This document shows, one piece after another, positions 1-7,567 of a DNA stretch of 64,000 nt. Origin of the DNA: Saccoglossus kowalevskii (taxonomy: Eukaryota; Hemichordata; Enteropneusta; Harrimaniidae); NCBI RefSeq assembly GCF_000003605.2, contig NW_003125307.1:37760-101759 (forward strand), in the 5' to 3' direction. The notes under the pieces were generated by a model, which saw only the letters and a program-made list of their open reading frames with translations, made no database searches and was not told where the DNA came from. Position numbers and translations under genes: made by a program. Position 1 is the first letter of the stretch. Each line of letters begins with the position of its first letter.

Positions 1-4
1 AGTC

Positions 5-20
5 AAAAAAATTTAATAAA
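5..20. repeat. Length-variable A/T tract at unit junction (reference monomer 1)
   Basis: After GTC each unit has an A run that changes to a T run before AATAAAAG. The point of change and total length differ between copies: A7T3 here, about A6T5 in monomer 11, A3T8 in monomer 46, nearly all A in monomers 4 and 45, and interrupted by C in monomer 68. Slippage and unequal pairing are the likely cause. It accounts for many of the one-base differences in unit length. Confidence 0.8.
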
Positions 21-124
21 AGCCAGTTGAAAGCAGCACATAGATGTTCATGTGAGCTGAGTGTAAAATGTTAGAAAACAGCGTGCAAAGTTGGAAAAAA
101 CGAAGGAAATGTTGGCACAGTTGC

Positions 125-187
125 TTGTATATTTAACCTAAGTCATTAACATGGCAACCCCGCAGTTAAATTTCAAAATACTAAGTA
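125..187 (+). repeat. Internal degenerate direct repeat, copy A
   Basis: This stretch aligns with 899-961. Both begin TTGTATAT, then share ACCTAAGT, a CAT about 6 bases later, GCAGTT, and a TCAAAA-type A-rich end. Identity by eye is roughly three quarters with very few gaps. The upstream CAAAG-rich sequence also resembles that before copy B. The two copies lie about 774 bp apart within the unit, so the 945-bp monomer seems to contain an older, shorter duplicated element. Confidence 0.7.
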
Positions 188-191
188 AATG

Positions 192-200
192 TTCCGAGAA
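192..200 (+). promoter_or_regulatory. TTCnnnGAA motif (STAT-type consensus), reference monomer
   Basis: TTCCGAGAA matches the TTCnnnGAA consensus of animal STAT factors. It is present in nearly all units; monomers 27, 44 and 68 carry a substitution in or beside it. A motif this short is expected by chance in an AT-rich unit, so function is unproven. Confidence 0.25.
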
Positions 201-203
201 TGT

Positions 204-215
204 CTTATATATAAG
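204..215. repeat. Perfect 12-bp TATA palindrome
   Basis: CTTATATATAAG reads the same on both strands and contains a TATA-box-like core in both directions. It is intact in most units. Single substitutions break it in monomers 53 (near 49320), 56 (near 52155) and 61 (near 56882). It could act as a bidirectional TATA element or simply as an easily melted site. Confidence 0.6.
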
Positions 216-250
216 CAGATTATCACAACAGTCAACCGAAAAATTGACAA

Positions 251-287
251 CAAACTGCTTACAAAGTTGTGAAAAGCGATTGCAAAG
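251..287 (+). repeat. Helically phased CAAAG-type cluster I
   Basis: CAAAC at 251, CAAAG at 262, AAAAG at 272 and CAAAG at 283 are spaced 11, 10 and 11 bp, which averages one DNA helical turn. The same period occurs in cluster II at 839-885. Phased short A runs are known to favour curvature and rotational nucleosome positioning. Confidence 0.65.
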
Positions 288-368
288 TTAGTAGTTTCAA
301 TAGGAATTGTTACCTGTGATATCATATTAACAAGTCCCATAATTAAAAGTTCGGAAATGTGAATAAAT

Positions 369-385
369 ATTACGCCAATTGATGT
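369..385 (+). promoter_or_regulatory. Invariant 17-bp block containing CCAAT (reference monomer)
   Basis: ATTACGCCAATTGATGT appears unchanged in all 68 units I read, while the bases on both sides vary (for example TTAAA or AAAAT directly after it, and GAAGAAAT before it in monomers 57 and 60). It includes a CCAAT box and the palindrome CAATTG. Invariance may reflect constraint or recent homogenisation. Confidence 0.4.
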
Positions 386-417
386 AAAATTACCGTAGTG
401 TTACTCCATGTATTCAG

Positions 418-430
418 AGGTCATAGGTCA
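418..430 (+). promoter_or_regulatory. Perfect DR1 nuclear-receptor-type site (AGGTCA n AGGTCA)
   Basis: Two exact AGGTCA half-sites are separated by one base. This is the DR1 arrangement recognised by RXR/USP, HNF4 and COUP-TF/SVP class nuclear receptors. I checked all 68 units, including the partial last one, and both half-sites are intact in every one. The spacer is T in 65 units and G in three (monomers 18, 19, 28). The motif match is certain; binding is inference. The neighbouring block at 369-385 is also invariant, so invariance alone does not prove selection. Confidence 0.55.
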
Positions 431-431
431 A

Positions 432-439
432 TTCTAGAA
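432..439. promoter_or_regulatory. TTCTAGAA palindrome, heat-shock-element-like core
   Basis: TTC-TA-GAA is the two-unit core of a heat shock element (TTCnnGAA). It is followed by GG and TAC, one mismatch from a third TTC unit, and begins 2 bp after the DR1 site. It is less conserved than the DR1: monomers 7, 8, 24, 31, 37 and 43 carry substitutions in it. Two perfect units are usually too few for strong HSF binding, so this is a tentative call. Confidence 0.35.
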
Positions 440-487
440 GGTACTGGAGCAGGCCATATCGATTGAAAACACCCACAAACATAAAAT

Positions 488-503
488 AGCCGCTAATTCG
501 GCT
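488..503. repeat. Small inverted repeat just upstream of the 5S relic
   Basis: AGCCG and CGGCT flank a 6-base loop CTAATT. Variants elsewhere (AGACG with CGGCT in monomers 10, 13, 44, 45; AGCCG with CGTCT in monomers 6, 39, 62) break the pairing without compensation, so there is no sign that the stem is selected. The array edge at 63769 falls on the first base of the corresponding stem. Confidence 0.55.
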
Positions 504-511
504 TAATTTCA

Positions 512-627
512 AATATAAACCATGTAGCTGTGTTGTTAGGTGACCGATAAATGTTTAATGTAAAGCTCAATCGGGCGTGGTTAGTCGTTGCATGGGAGAC
601 TCCCTGCGTAAACAAGGTGTTGCATTC
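512..627 (+). pseudogene. 5S rRNA-derived relic with intact-looking Pol III internal promoter core (reference copy)
   Basis: 5S rRNA is the small RNA of the large ribosomal subunit, transcribed by RNA polymerase III from an internal control region bound by TFIIIA. From 571 to 627 the sequence aligns without gaps to the 3' half of animal 5S, about three in four bases identical by my count against the remembered consensus. Conserved parts are TCGGGCGTGGTTAGT at 571-585 (intermediate element) and GCATGGGAGACTCCC at 590-604 (C box). GGTGTTG near 616-622 corresponds to the 5S 3' end. The A box is weak (TAAAGC near 561-566). In the 5' half only ACCAT (519-523) and CCGAT (544-548) align, and spacing has changed. 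The 3' end no longer pairs with the 5' end, so it is not a working rRNA. A copy lies at about +511 to +626 in each of monomers 1-67; the partial monomer 68 ends before it. Alternatively it is the head of a 5S-derived SINE. Confidence 0.8.
590..607 (+). other. Hairpin at the 5S helix IV position
   Basis: GCA pairs with TGC and GGGA with TCCC around a GAC loop, leaving one bulged T at 593. This is where 5S rRNA has its helix IV hairpin. The stem differs from the 5S consensus yet remains paired. It is disrupted in monomer 13 (loop base changed), monomer 21 (GCATGCGAG) and monomer 43 (7 bases lost). Confidence 0.45.
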
Positions 628-628
628 A

Positions 629-638
629 TTTTTTTTTT
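629..638 (+). terminator. T-run at the 3' end of the 5S relic (Pol III-type terminator)
   Basis: Ten T residues begin two bases after the 5S-like 3' end, where a genuine 5S gene has its Pol III terminator (four or more T). Most units have 9 or 10 T, and monomers 8, 14 and 65 have 11. The run is short or interrupted by G in monomers 34, 35, 40, 52, 57 and 67, but at least four T always remain. Confidence 0.7.
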
Positions 639-679
639 CATCACAAACATTAAGAAAATATATAAGACAACGTTCCAAC

Positions 680-705
680 ATTTTTTGGTACTGTGATGTA
701 AATCA
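680..705 (+). other. Sm-site-like motif followed by a small GTAA-loop hairpin
   Basis: ATTTTTTGG at 680-688 resembles the Sm-protein binding site of spliceosomal and spliced-leader RNAs. At 694-705, TGAT and ATCA pair around GTAA, a GNRA-type loop. The short-unit class changes the motif to ATTTTTTTG, and no recognisable snRNA or splice-leader body precedes it. Probably coincidence. Confidence 0.15.
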
Positions 706-751
706 TTTATAGTGAAAAATCGTGTCATTTTTGTAACTTTCTAAACTAATG

Positions 752-761
752 GAAAATTTTC
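752..761. repeat. A4T4 palindrome
   Basis: GAAAATTTTC is a perfect 10-bp palindrome with an AAAATTTT core, a sequence known to bend DNA. Monomers 2, 21 and 63 carry GAACATTTTC and monomer 49 GACAATTTTC. Confidence 0.5.
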
Positions 762-776
762 AAATTCCTTCTAATC

Positions 777-784
777 TTCAAGAA
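777..784. promoter_or_regulatory. Second TTCnnGAA motif
   Basis: TTCAAGAA has the same TTCnnGAA arrangement as 432-439, and the preceding TAA is one base from a third unit. Variants are TTCAAAAA in monomers 20 and 22 and TACAAGAA in monomer 49. Function not shown. Confidence 0.25.
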
Positions 785-838
785 CGAGTTGCTGATGCTG
801 TTGGCACGTAGTCGGTTTTAAGCTATTAGCACACCGTG

Positions 839-885
839 CAAAGGTGTTCAAAGTGAATGCAAAGTTGTGCAAAGTCGTTCCAAAG
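839..885 (+). repeat. CAAAG cluster II with exact 10.5-bp mean spacing
   Basis: CAAAG starts at 839, 849, 860, 870 and 881, so spacing is 10, 11, 10, 11. The spacing is kept in most units, with single motif losses such as TAAAG in monomer 23 and CGAAG in monomer 42. Five units have lost one 10-bp element by deletion between neighbouring copies. All five motifs face the same side of the helix. Confidence 0.75.
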
Positions 886-898
886 CTGCTAGATGTAT

Positions 899-961
899 TT
901 GTATATATGACCTAAGTTGTTGGCATATAGAAACGCGCAGTTGTAAAGTCAAAAAATTTTA
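899..961 (+). repeat. Internal degenerate direct repeat, copy B
   Basis: Partner of 125-187. It crosses the arbitrary unit boundary at 946/947. It shares TTGTATAT, ACCTAAGT and GCAGTT with copy A, in the same order and close spacing. Confidence 0.7.
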
Positions 962-1891
962 ATAAAAGCCAGTTGAAAGCAGCACATAGATGTTCATGTG
1001 AGCTGAGTGTAAAATGTTAGAAAACAGCGTGCAAAGTTGGAAAAAACGAAGGAAATGTTGGCACAGTTGCTTGTATATTTAACCTAAGTCATTAACATGG
1101 CAACCCCGCAGTTAAATTTCAAAATACTAAGTAAATATTCCGAGAATGTCTTATATATAAGCAGATTATCACAACAGTCAACCGAAAAATTGACAACAAA
1201 CTGCTTACAAAGTTGTGAAAAGCGATTGCAAAGTTAGTAGTTTCAATCGGAATTGTTACCTGTGATATCATATTAACAAGTCCCACGATTAAAAGTTCGG
1301 AAATGTGAATAAATATTACGCCAATTGATGTTAAATTACCGTAGTGTTACTCCATGTATTCAGAGGTCATAGGTCAATTCTAGAAGGTACTGGAGCAGGC
1401 CATATCGATTGAAAACACCCAAAAACATAAAATAGCCGCTAATTCGGCTTAATTTCAAATATAAACCATGGAGCTGTGTTGTTAGGTGACCGATAAATGT
1501 TTAATGTAAAGCTCAATCGGGCGTGGTTAGTCGTTGCATGGGAGACTCCCTGCGTAAACAAGGTGTTGCATTCATTTTTTTTTCATCACAACCATTAAGA
1601 AAATATATAAGACAACGTTCCAACATTTTTTGGTACTGTGATGTAAATCATTTATAGTGAAAAATCGTGTCATTTTTGTAACTTTCTAAACTAATGGAAC
1701 ATTTTCAAATTCCTTCTAATCTTCAAGAACGAGTTGCTGATGCTGTTGGCACGTAGTCGGTTTTAAGCTATTAGCACACCGTGCAAAGGTGTTCAAAGTG
1801 ATTGCAAAGTTGTGCAAAGTCGTTCCAAAGCTGCTAGATGTATTTGTATATATGACCTAAGTTGTTGGCATATAGAATCGCGCAGTTGTAA
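947..1891 (+). repeat. Satellite monomer 2 (945 bp)
   Basis: Has GGAACATTTTC near 1697 and GAATCGCGCAG near 1876, both shared with monomers 21 and 63. Confidence 0.95.
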
Positions 1892-2839
1892 AGTCAAAAA
1901 AATTTAATAAAAGCCAGTTGAAAGCAGCACATAGATGTTCATGTGAGCTGAGTGTAAAATGTTAGAAAACAGCGTGCAAAGTTGGAAAAAACGAAGGAAA
2001 TGTTGGCACAGTTGCTTGTATATTTAACCTAAGTCATTAACATGGCAACCCCGCAGTTAAATTTCAAAATACTAAGTAAATGTTCCGAGAATGTCTTATA
2101 TATAAGCAGATTATCACAACAGTCAACCGAAAAATTGACAACAAACTGCTTACAAAGTTGTGAAAAGCGATTGCAAAGTTAGTAGTTTCAATCGGAATTG
2201 TTACCTGTGATATCATATTAACAAGTCCCATGATTAAAAGTTTGGAAATGTGAATAAATATTACGCCAATTGATGTTAAATTACCGTAGTGTTACTCCAT
2301 GTATTCAGAGGTCATAGGTCAATTCTAGAAGGTACTGGAGCAGGCCATATCGATTGAAAACACCCAAAAACATAAAATTGACGCTAATTCGGCTTTATTT
2401 CAAATATAAACCATGTAGCTGTGTTGTTAGGTGACCGATAAATGTTTAATGTAAAGCTCAATCGGGCGTGGTTTAGTCGTTGCATGGGAGACTCCCCTGC
2501 GTAAACAAAGTGTTGCATTCATTTTTTTTTTCATCACAAACATTAAGAAAATATATAAGACAACGTTCCAACATTTTTTGGTACTGTGATGTAAATCATT
2601 TATAGTGAAAAATCGTGTCATTTTTGTAACTTTCTAAACTAATGGAAAATTTTCAAATTCCTTCTAATCTTCAAGAACGAGTTGCTGATGCTGTTGGCAC
2701 GTAGTCGGTTTTAAGCTATTAGCACACCGTGCAAAGGTGTTCAAAGTGATTGCAAAGTTGTGCAAAGTCGTTCCAAAGCTGCTAGATGTATTTGTATATA
2801 TGACCTAAGTTGTTGGCATATAGAAACGCGCAGTTGTAA
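1892..2839 (+). repeat. Satellite monomer 3 (948 bp, longest)
   Basis: Two one-base insertions lie inside the 5S relic: an extra T in GGTTTAG near 2472 and an extra C in CTCCCCTG near 2495. Confidence 0.95.
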
Positions 2840-3784
2840 AGTCAAAAAAAAATAATAAAAGCCATTTGAAAGCAGCACATAGATGTTCATGTGAGCTGAG
2901 TGTAAAATGTTAGAAAACAGCGTGAAAAGTTGGAAAAAACGAAGGAAATGTTGGCACAGTTGCTTGTATATTTAACCTAAGTCATTAACATGGCAACCCC
3001 GCAGTTAAATTTCAAAATACTAAGTAAATGTTCCGAGAATGTCTTATATATAAGCAGATTATCACAACAGTCAACCAAAAAATTGACAACAAACTGCTTA
3101 CAAAGTTGTGAAAAGCGATTGCAAAGTTAGTAGTTTCAATCGGAATTGTTACCTGTGATATCATATTAACAAGTCCCATGATTAAAAGTTTGGAAATGTG
3201 AATAAATATTACGCCAATTGATGTAAAATTACCGTAGTGTTACTCCATGTATTCAGAGGTCATAGGTCAATTCTAGAAGGTACTCGAGCAGGCCATATCG
3301 ATTGAAAACACCCAAAAACATAAAATAGCCGCTAATTCGGCTTAATTTCAAATATAAACCATGTAGCTGTGTTGTTAGGTGACCGATAAATGTTTAATGT
3401 AAAGCTCAATCGGGCGTGGTTAGTCGTTGCATGGGAGACTCCCTGCGTAAACAAGGTGTTGCATTCATTTTTTTTTCATCACAACCATTAAGAAAATATA
3501 TAAGACGACGTTCCAACATTTTTTGGTACTGTGATGTAAATCATTTATAGTGAAAAATCGTGTCATTTTTGTAACTTTCTAAACTAATGGAAAATTTTCA
3601 AATTCCTTCTAATCTTCAAGAACGAGTTGCTGGTGCTGTTGGCACGTAGTCGGTTTTAAGCTATTAGCACACCGTGCAAAGGTGTTCAAAGTGATTGCAA
3701 AGTTGTGCAAAGTCGTTCCAAAGCTGCTAGATGTATTTGTATATATGACCTAAGTTGTTGGCATATAGAAACGCGCAGTTGTAA
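2840..3784 (+). repeat. Satellite monomer 4 (945 bp)
   Basis: Starts with an A-only tract, then GCCATTTGAAAG and CGTGAAAAGTTGG near 2923. The same combination recurs only in monomer 45. Confidence 0.95.
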
Positions 3785-4730
3785 AGTCAAAAAAATTTAA
3801 TAAAAGCCAGTTGAAAGCAGCACATAGATGTTCATGTGAGCTGAGTGTTAAATGTTAGAAAACAGCGTGCAAAGTTGGAAAAAACGAAGGAAATGTTGGC
3901 ACAGTTGCTTGTATATTTAACCTAAGTCATTAACATGGCAACCCCGCAGTTAAATTTCAAAATACTAAGTAAATGTTCCGAGAATGTCTTATATATAAGC
4001 AGATTATCACAACAGTCAACCGAAAAATTGACAACAAACTGCTTACAAAGTTGTGAAAAGCGATTGCAAAGTTAGTAGTTTCAATCGGAATTGTTACCTG
4101 TGATATCACATTAACAAGTCCCACGATTAAAAGTTCGGAAATGTGAATAAATATTACGCCAATTGATGTAAAATTACCGTAGTGTTACTCCATGTATTCA
4201 GAGGTCATAGGTCAATTCTAGAAGGTACTCGAGCAGGCCATATCGATTGAAAACACCCAAAAACATAAAATAGCCGCTAATTCGGATTAATTTCAAATAT
4301 AAACCATGTAGCTGTGTTGTTAGGTGACCGATAAAAGTTTAATGTAAAGCTCAATCGGGCGTGGTTAGTCGTTGCATGGGAGACTTCCTGCGTAAACAAG
4401 GTTTTGCATTCATTTTTTTTTTCATCACAACCATTAAGAAAATATATAAGACAACGTTCCAACATTTTTTGGTACTGTGATGTAAATCATTTATAGTGAA
4501 AAATCGTGTCATTTTTGTAACTTTCTAAACTAATGGAAAATTTTCAAATTCCTTCTAATCTTCAAGAACGAGTTGCTGATGCTGTTGGCACGTAGTCGGT
4601 TTTAAGCTATTAGCACACCGTGCAAAGGTGTTCAAAGTGAATGCAAAATTGTGCAAAGTCGTTCCAAAGCTGCTAGATGTATTTGTATATATGACCTAAG
4701 TTGTTGGCATATAGAAACGCGCAGTCGTAA
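3785..4730 (+). repeat. Satellite monomer 5 (946 bp)
   Basis: Has GATATCACATT, and in the 5S relic GACTTCCTGCG and GGTTTTGC. These variants are shared with monomers 25, 26 and 36. Confidence 0.95.
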
Positions 4731-5675
4731 AGTCAAAAATATTTAATAAAAGCCAGTTGACAGCAGCACATAGATGTTCATGTGAGCTGAGTGTAAAATG
4801 TTAGAAAACAGCGTGCAAAGTTGGAAAAAATGAAAGGAAATGTTGGCACAGTTGCTTGTATATTTAACTAAGTCATTAACATGGCAACCCCGCAGTTAAA
4901 TTTCAAAATACTAAGTAAATGTTCCGAGAATGTCTTATATATAAGCAGATTATCACAACAGTCAACTGAAAAATTGACAACAAACTGCTTACAAAGTTGT
5001 GAAAAGCGATTGCAAAGTTAGTAGTTTCAATCGGAATTGTTACCTGTGATATCATATTAACAAGTCCCACGATTAAAAGTTCGGAAATGTGAATAAATAT
5101 TACGCCAATTGATGTTAAATTACCGTAGTGTTACTCCATGTATTCAGAGGTCATAGGTCAATTCTAGAAGGTACTCGAGCAGGCCATATCGATTGAAATC
5201 ACCCAAAAACATAAAATAGCCGCTAATTCGTCTTTATTTCAAATATAAACCATGTAGCTGTGTTGTTAGGTGACCGATAAATGTTTAATGTAAAGCTCAA
5301 TCGGGCGTGGTTAGTCGTTGCATGGGAGACTCCCTGCGTAAACAAGGTGTTGCATTCATTTTTTTTTCATCACAAACATTAAGAAAATATATAAGACAAC
5401 GTTCCAACATTTTTTGGTACTGCGATGTAAATCATTTATAGTGAAAAATCGTGTCATTTTTGTAACTTTCTAAACTAATGGAAAATTTTCAAATTCCTTC
5501 TAATCTTCAAGAACGAGTTGCTGATGCTGTTGGCACGTAGTCGGTTTTAAGCTATTAGCACACCGTGCAAAGGTGTTCAAAGTGAATGCAAAGTTGTGCA
5601 AAGTCGTTCCAAAGCTGCTAGATGTATTTGTATATATGACCTAAGTTGTTGGCATATAGAAACGCGCAGTTGTAA
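4731..5675 (+). repeat. Satellite monomer 6 (945 bp)
   Basis: Has TGACAGCAGC, an extra A in TGAAAGGAAATG near 4831, one C lost in TTTAACTAAG, and CGTCTTTATTTC upstream of the 5S relic. Confidence 0.95.
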
Positions 5676-6621
5676 AGTCAAAAAAATTTAATAAAAGCCA
5701 GTTGAAAGCAGCACATAGATGTTCATGTGAGCTGAGTGTTAAATGTTAGAAAACAGCGTGCAAAGTTGGAAAAAACGAAGGAAATGTTGGCACAGTTGCT
5801 TGTATATTTAACCTAAGTCATTAACATGGCAACCCCGCAGTTAAATTTCAAAATACTAAGTAAATGTTCCGAGAATGTCTTATATATAAGCAGATTATCA
5901 CAACAGTCAACCGAAAAATTGACAACAAACTGCTTACAAAGTTGTGAAAAGCGATTGCAAAGTTAGTAGTTTCAATAGGAATTGTTACCTGTGATATCAT
6001 ATTAACAAGTCCCATGATTAAAAGTTCGGAAATGTGAATAAATATTACGCCAATTGATGTTAAATTACCGTAGTGTTACTCCATGTATTCAGAGGTCATA
6101 GGTCAATTTTAGAAGGTACTCGAGCAGGCCATATCGATTGAAAACACCCACAAACACAAAATAGCCGCTAATTCGGCTTAATTTCAAATATAAACCATGT
6201 AGCTGTGTTGTTAGGTGACCGATAAATGTTTAATGTAAAGCTCAATCGGGCGTGGTTAGTCGTTGCATGGGAGACTCCCTGCGTAAACAAGGTGTTGCAT
6301 TCATTTTTTTTTTCATCACAAACATTAAGAAAATATATAAGACAACGTTCCAACATTTTTTGGTACTGTGATGTAAATCATTTATAGTGAAAAATCGTGT
6401 CATTTTTGTAACTTTCTAAACTAATGGAAAATTTTCAAATTCCTTCTAATCTTCAAGAACGAGTTGCTGATGCTGTTGGCACGTAGTCGGTTTTAAGCTA
6501 TTAGCACACCGTGCAAAGGTGTTCAAAGTGAATGCAAAGTTGTGCAAAGTCGTTCCAAAGCTGCTAGATGTATTTGTATATATGACCTAAGTTGTTGGCA
6601 TATAGAAACGCGCAGTTGTAA
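5676..6621 (+). repeat. Satellite monomer 7 (946 bp)
   Basis: Has CAATTTTAGAAGG (HSE-like core broken) and ACAAACACAAAATAG near 6150. First unit of the 7-8-9 block that recurs as 23-24-25 and 30-31-32. Confidence 0.95.
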
Positions 6622-7567
6622 AGTCAAAAATATTTAATAAAAGCCAGTTGAAAGCAGCACATAGATGTTCATGTGAGCTGAGTGTAAAATGTTAGAAAAC
6701 AGCGTGCAAAGTTGGAAAAAATGAAGGAAATGTTGGCACAGTTGCTTGTATATTTAACCTAAGTCATTAACATGGCAACCCCGCAGTTAAAATTCAAAAT
6801 ACTAAGTAAATGTTCCGAGAATGTCTTATATATAAGCAGATTATCACAACAGTCAACTGAAAAATTGACAACAAACTGCTTACAAAGTTGTGAAAAGCGA
6901 TTGCAAAGTTAGTAGTTTCAATCGGAATTGTTACCTGTGATATCATATTAACAAGTCCCATGATTAAAAGTTTGGAAATGTAAATAAATATTACGCCAAT
7001 TGATGTAAAATTACCGTAGTGTTACTCCATGTATTCAGAGGTCATAGGTCAATTGTAGAAGGTACTGGAGCAGGCCATATCGATTGAAAACACCCAAAAA
7101 CATAAAATAGCCGCTAATTCGGCTTAATTTCAAATATAAACCATGTAGCTGTGTTGTTAGGTGACCGATAAATGTTTAATGTAAAGCTCAATCGGGCGTG
7201 GTTAGTCGTTGCATGGGAGACTCCCTGCGTAAACAAGGTGTTGCATTCATTTTTTTTTTTATCACAAACATTACGAAAATATATAAGACAACGTTCCAAC
7301 ATTTGTTGGTACTGTGATGTAAATCATTTATAGTGAAAAATCGTGTCATTTTTGTAACTTTCTAAACTAATGGAAAATTTTCAAATTCCTTCTAATCTTC
7401 AAGAACGAGTTGCTGATGCTGTTGGCACGTAGTCGGTTTTAAGCTATTAGCACACCGTGCAAAGGTGTTCAAAGTGATTGCAAAGTTGTGCAAAGTCGTT
7501 CCAAAGCTGCTAGATGTATTTGTATATATGACCTAAGTTGTTGGCATATAGAAACGCGCAGTTGTAA
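6622..7567 (+). repeat. Satellite monomer 8 (946 bp)
   Basis: Has ATGAAGGAAATG, CAACTGAAAA, GTAAATAAAT and CAATTGTAGAAGG, all shared with monomer 31. T-run is extended to 11 by a C-to-T change. Confidence 0.95.

Larger units (their letters stand above)
1..946 (+). repeat. Satellite monomer 1 (946 bp, reference)
   Basis: Used as the coordinate reference for internal elements. T-run of 10. Carries AATAGGAATT near 300 and CCCATAATT near 336, variants shared with monomers 18, 28 and 37. Confidence 0.95.

Noticed and set aside
15-20. AATAAA polyadenylation signals (also at 362-367)
   Set aside because: Expected by chance in an AT-rich unit, and there is no upstream coding region for them to serve.
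470-510. DREF-like TATCGATT and other short factor motifs near 455-465
   Set aside because: Only partial matches to six- to eight-base consensus sites. No clustering or exact conservation beyond that of the unit as a whole.
534-540. Telomere-like TTAGG
   Set aside because: A single TTAGG per unit within GTTGTTAGGTGACC. No tandem run, so not telomeric.
493-681. Recurring 62-codon minus-strand reading frame, present in about 30 units
   Set aside because: It is antisense to the 5S relic and runs through its T-run. It is open only when that run has 10 T (or 11, giving a 78-codon variant), and most other units with 9 T are frameshifted. There is no family motif, and its repetition simply reflects the satellite.
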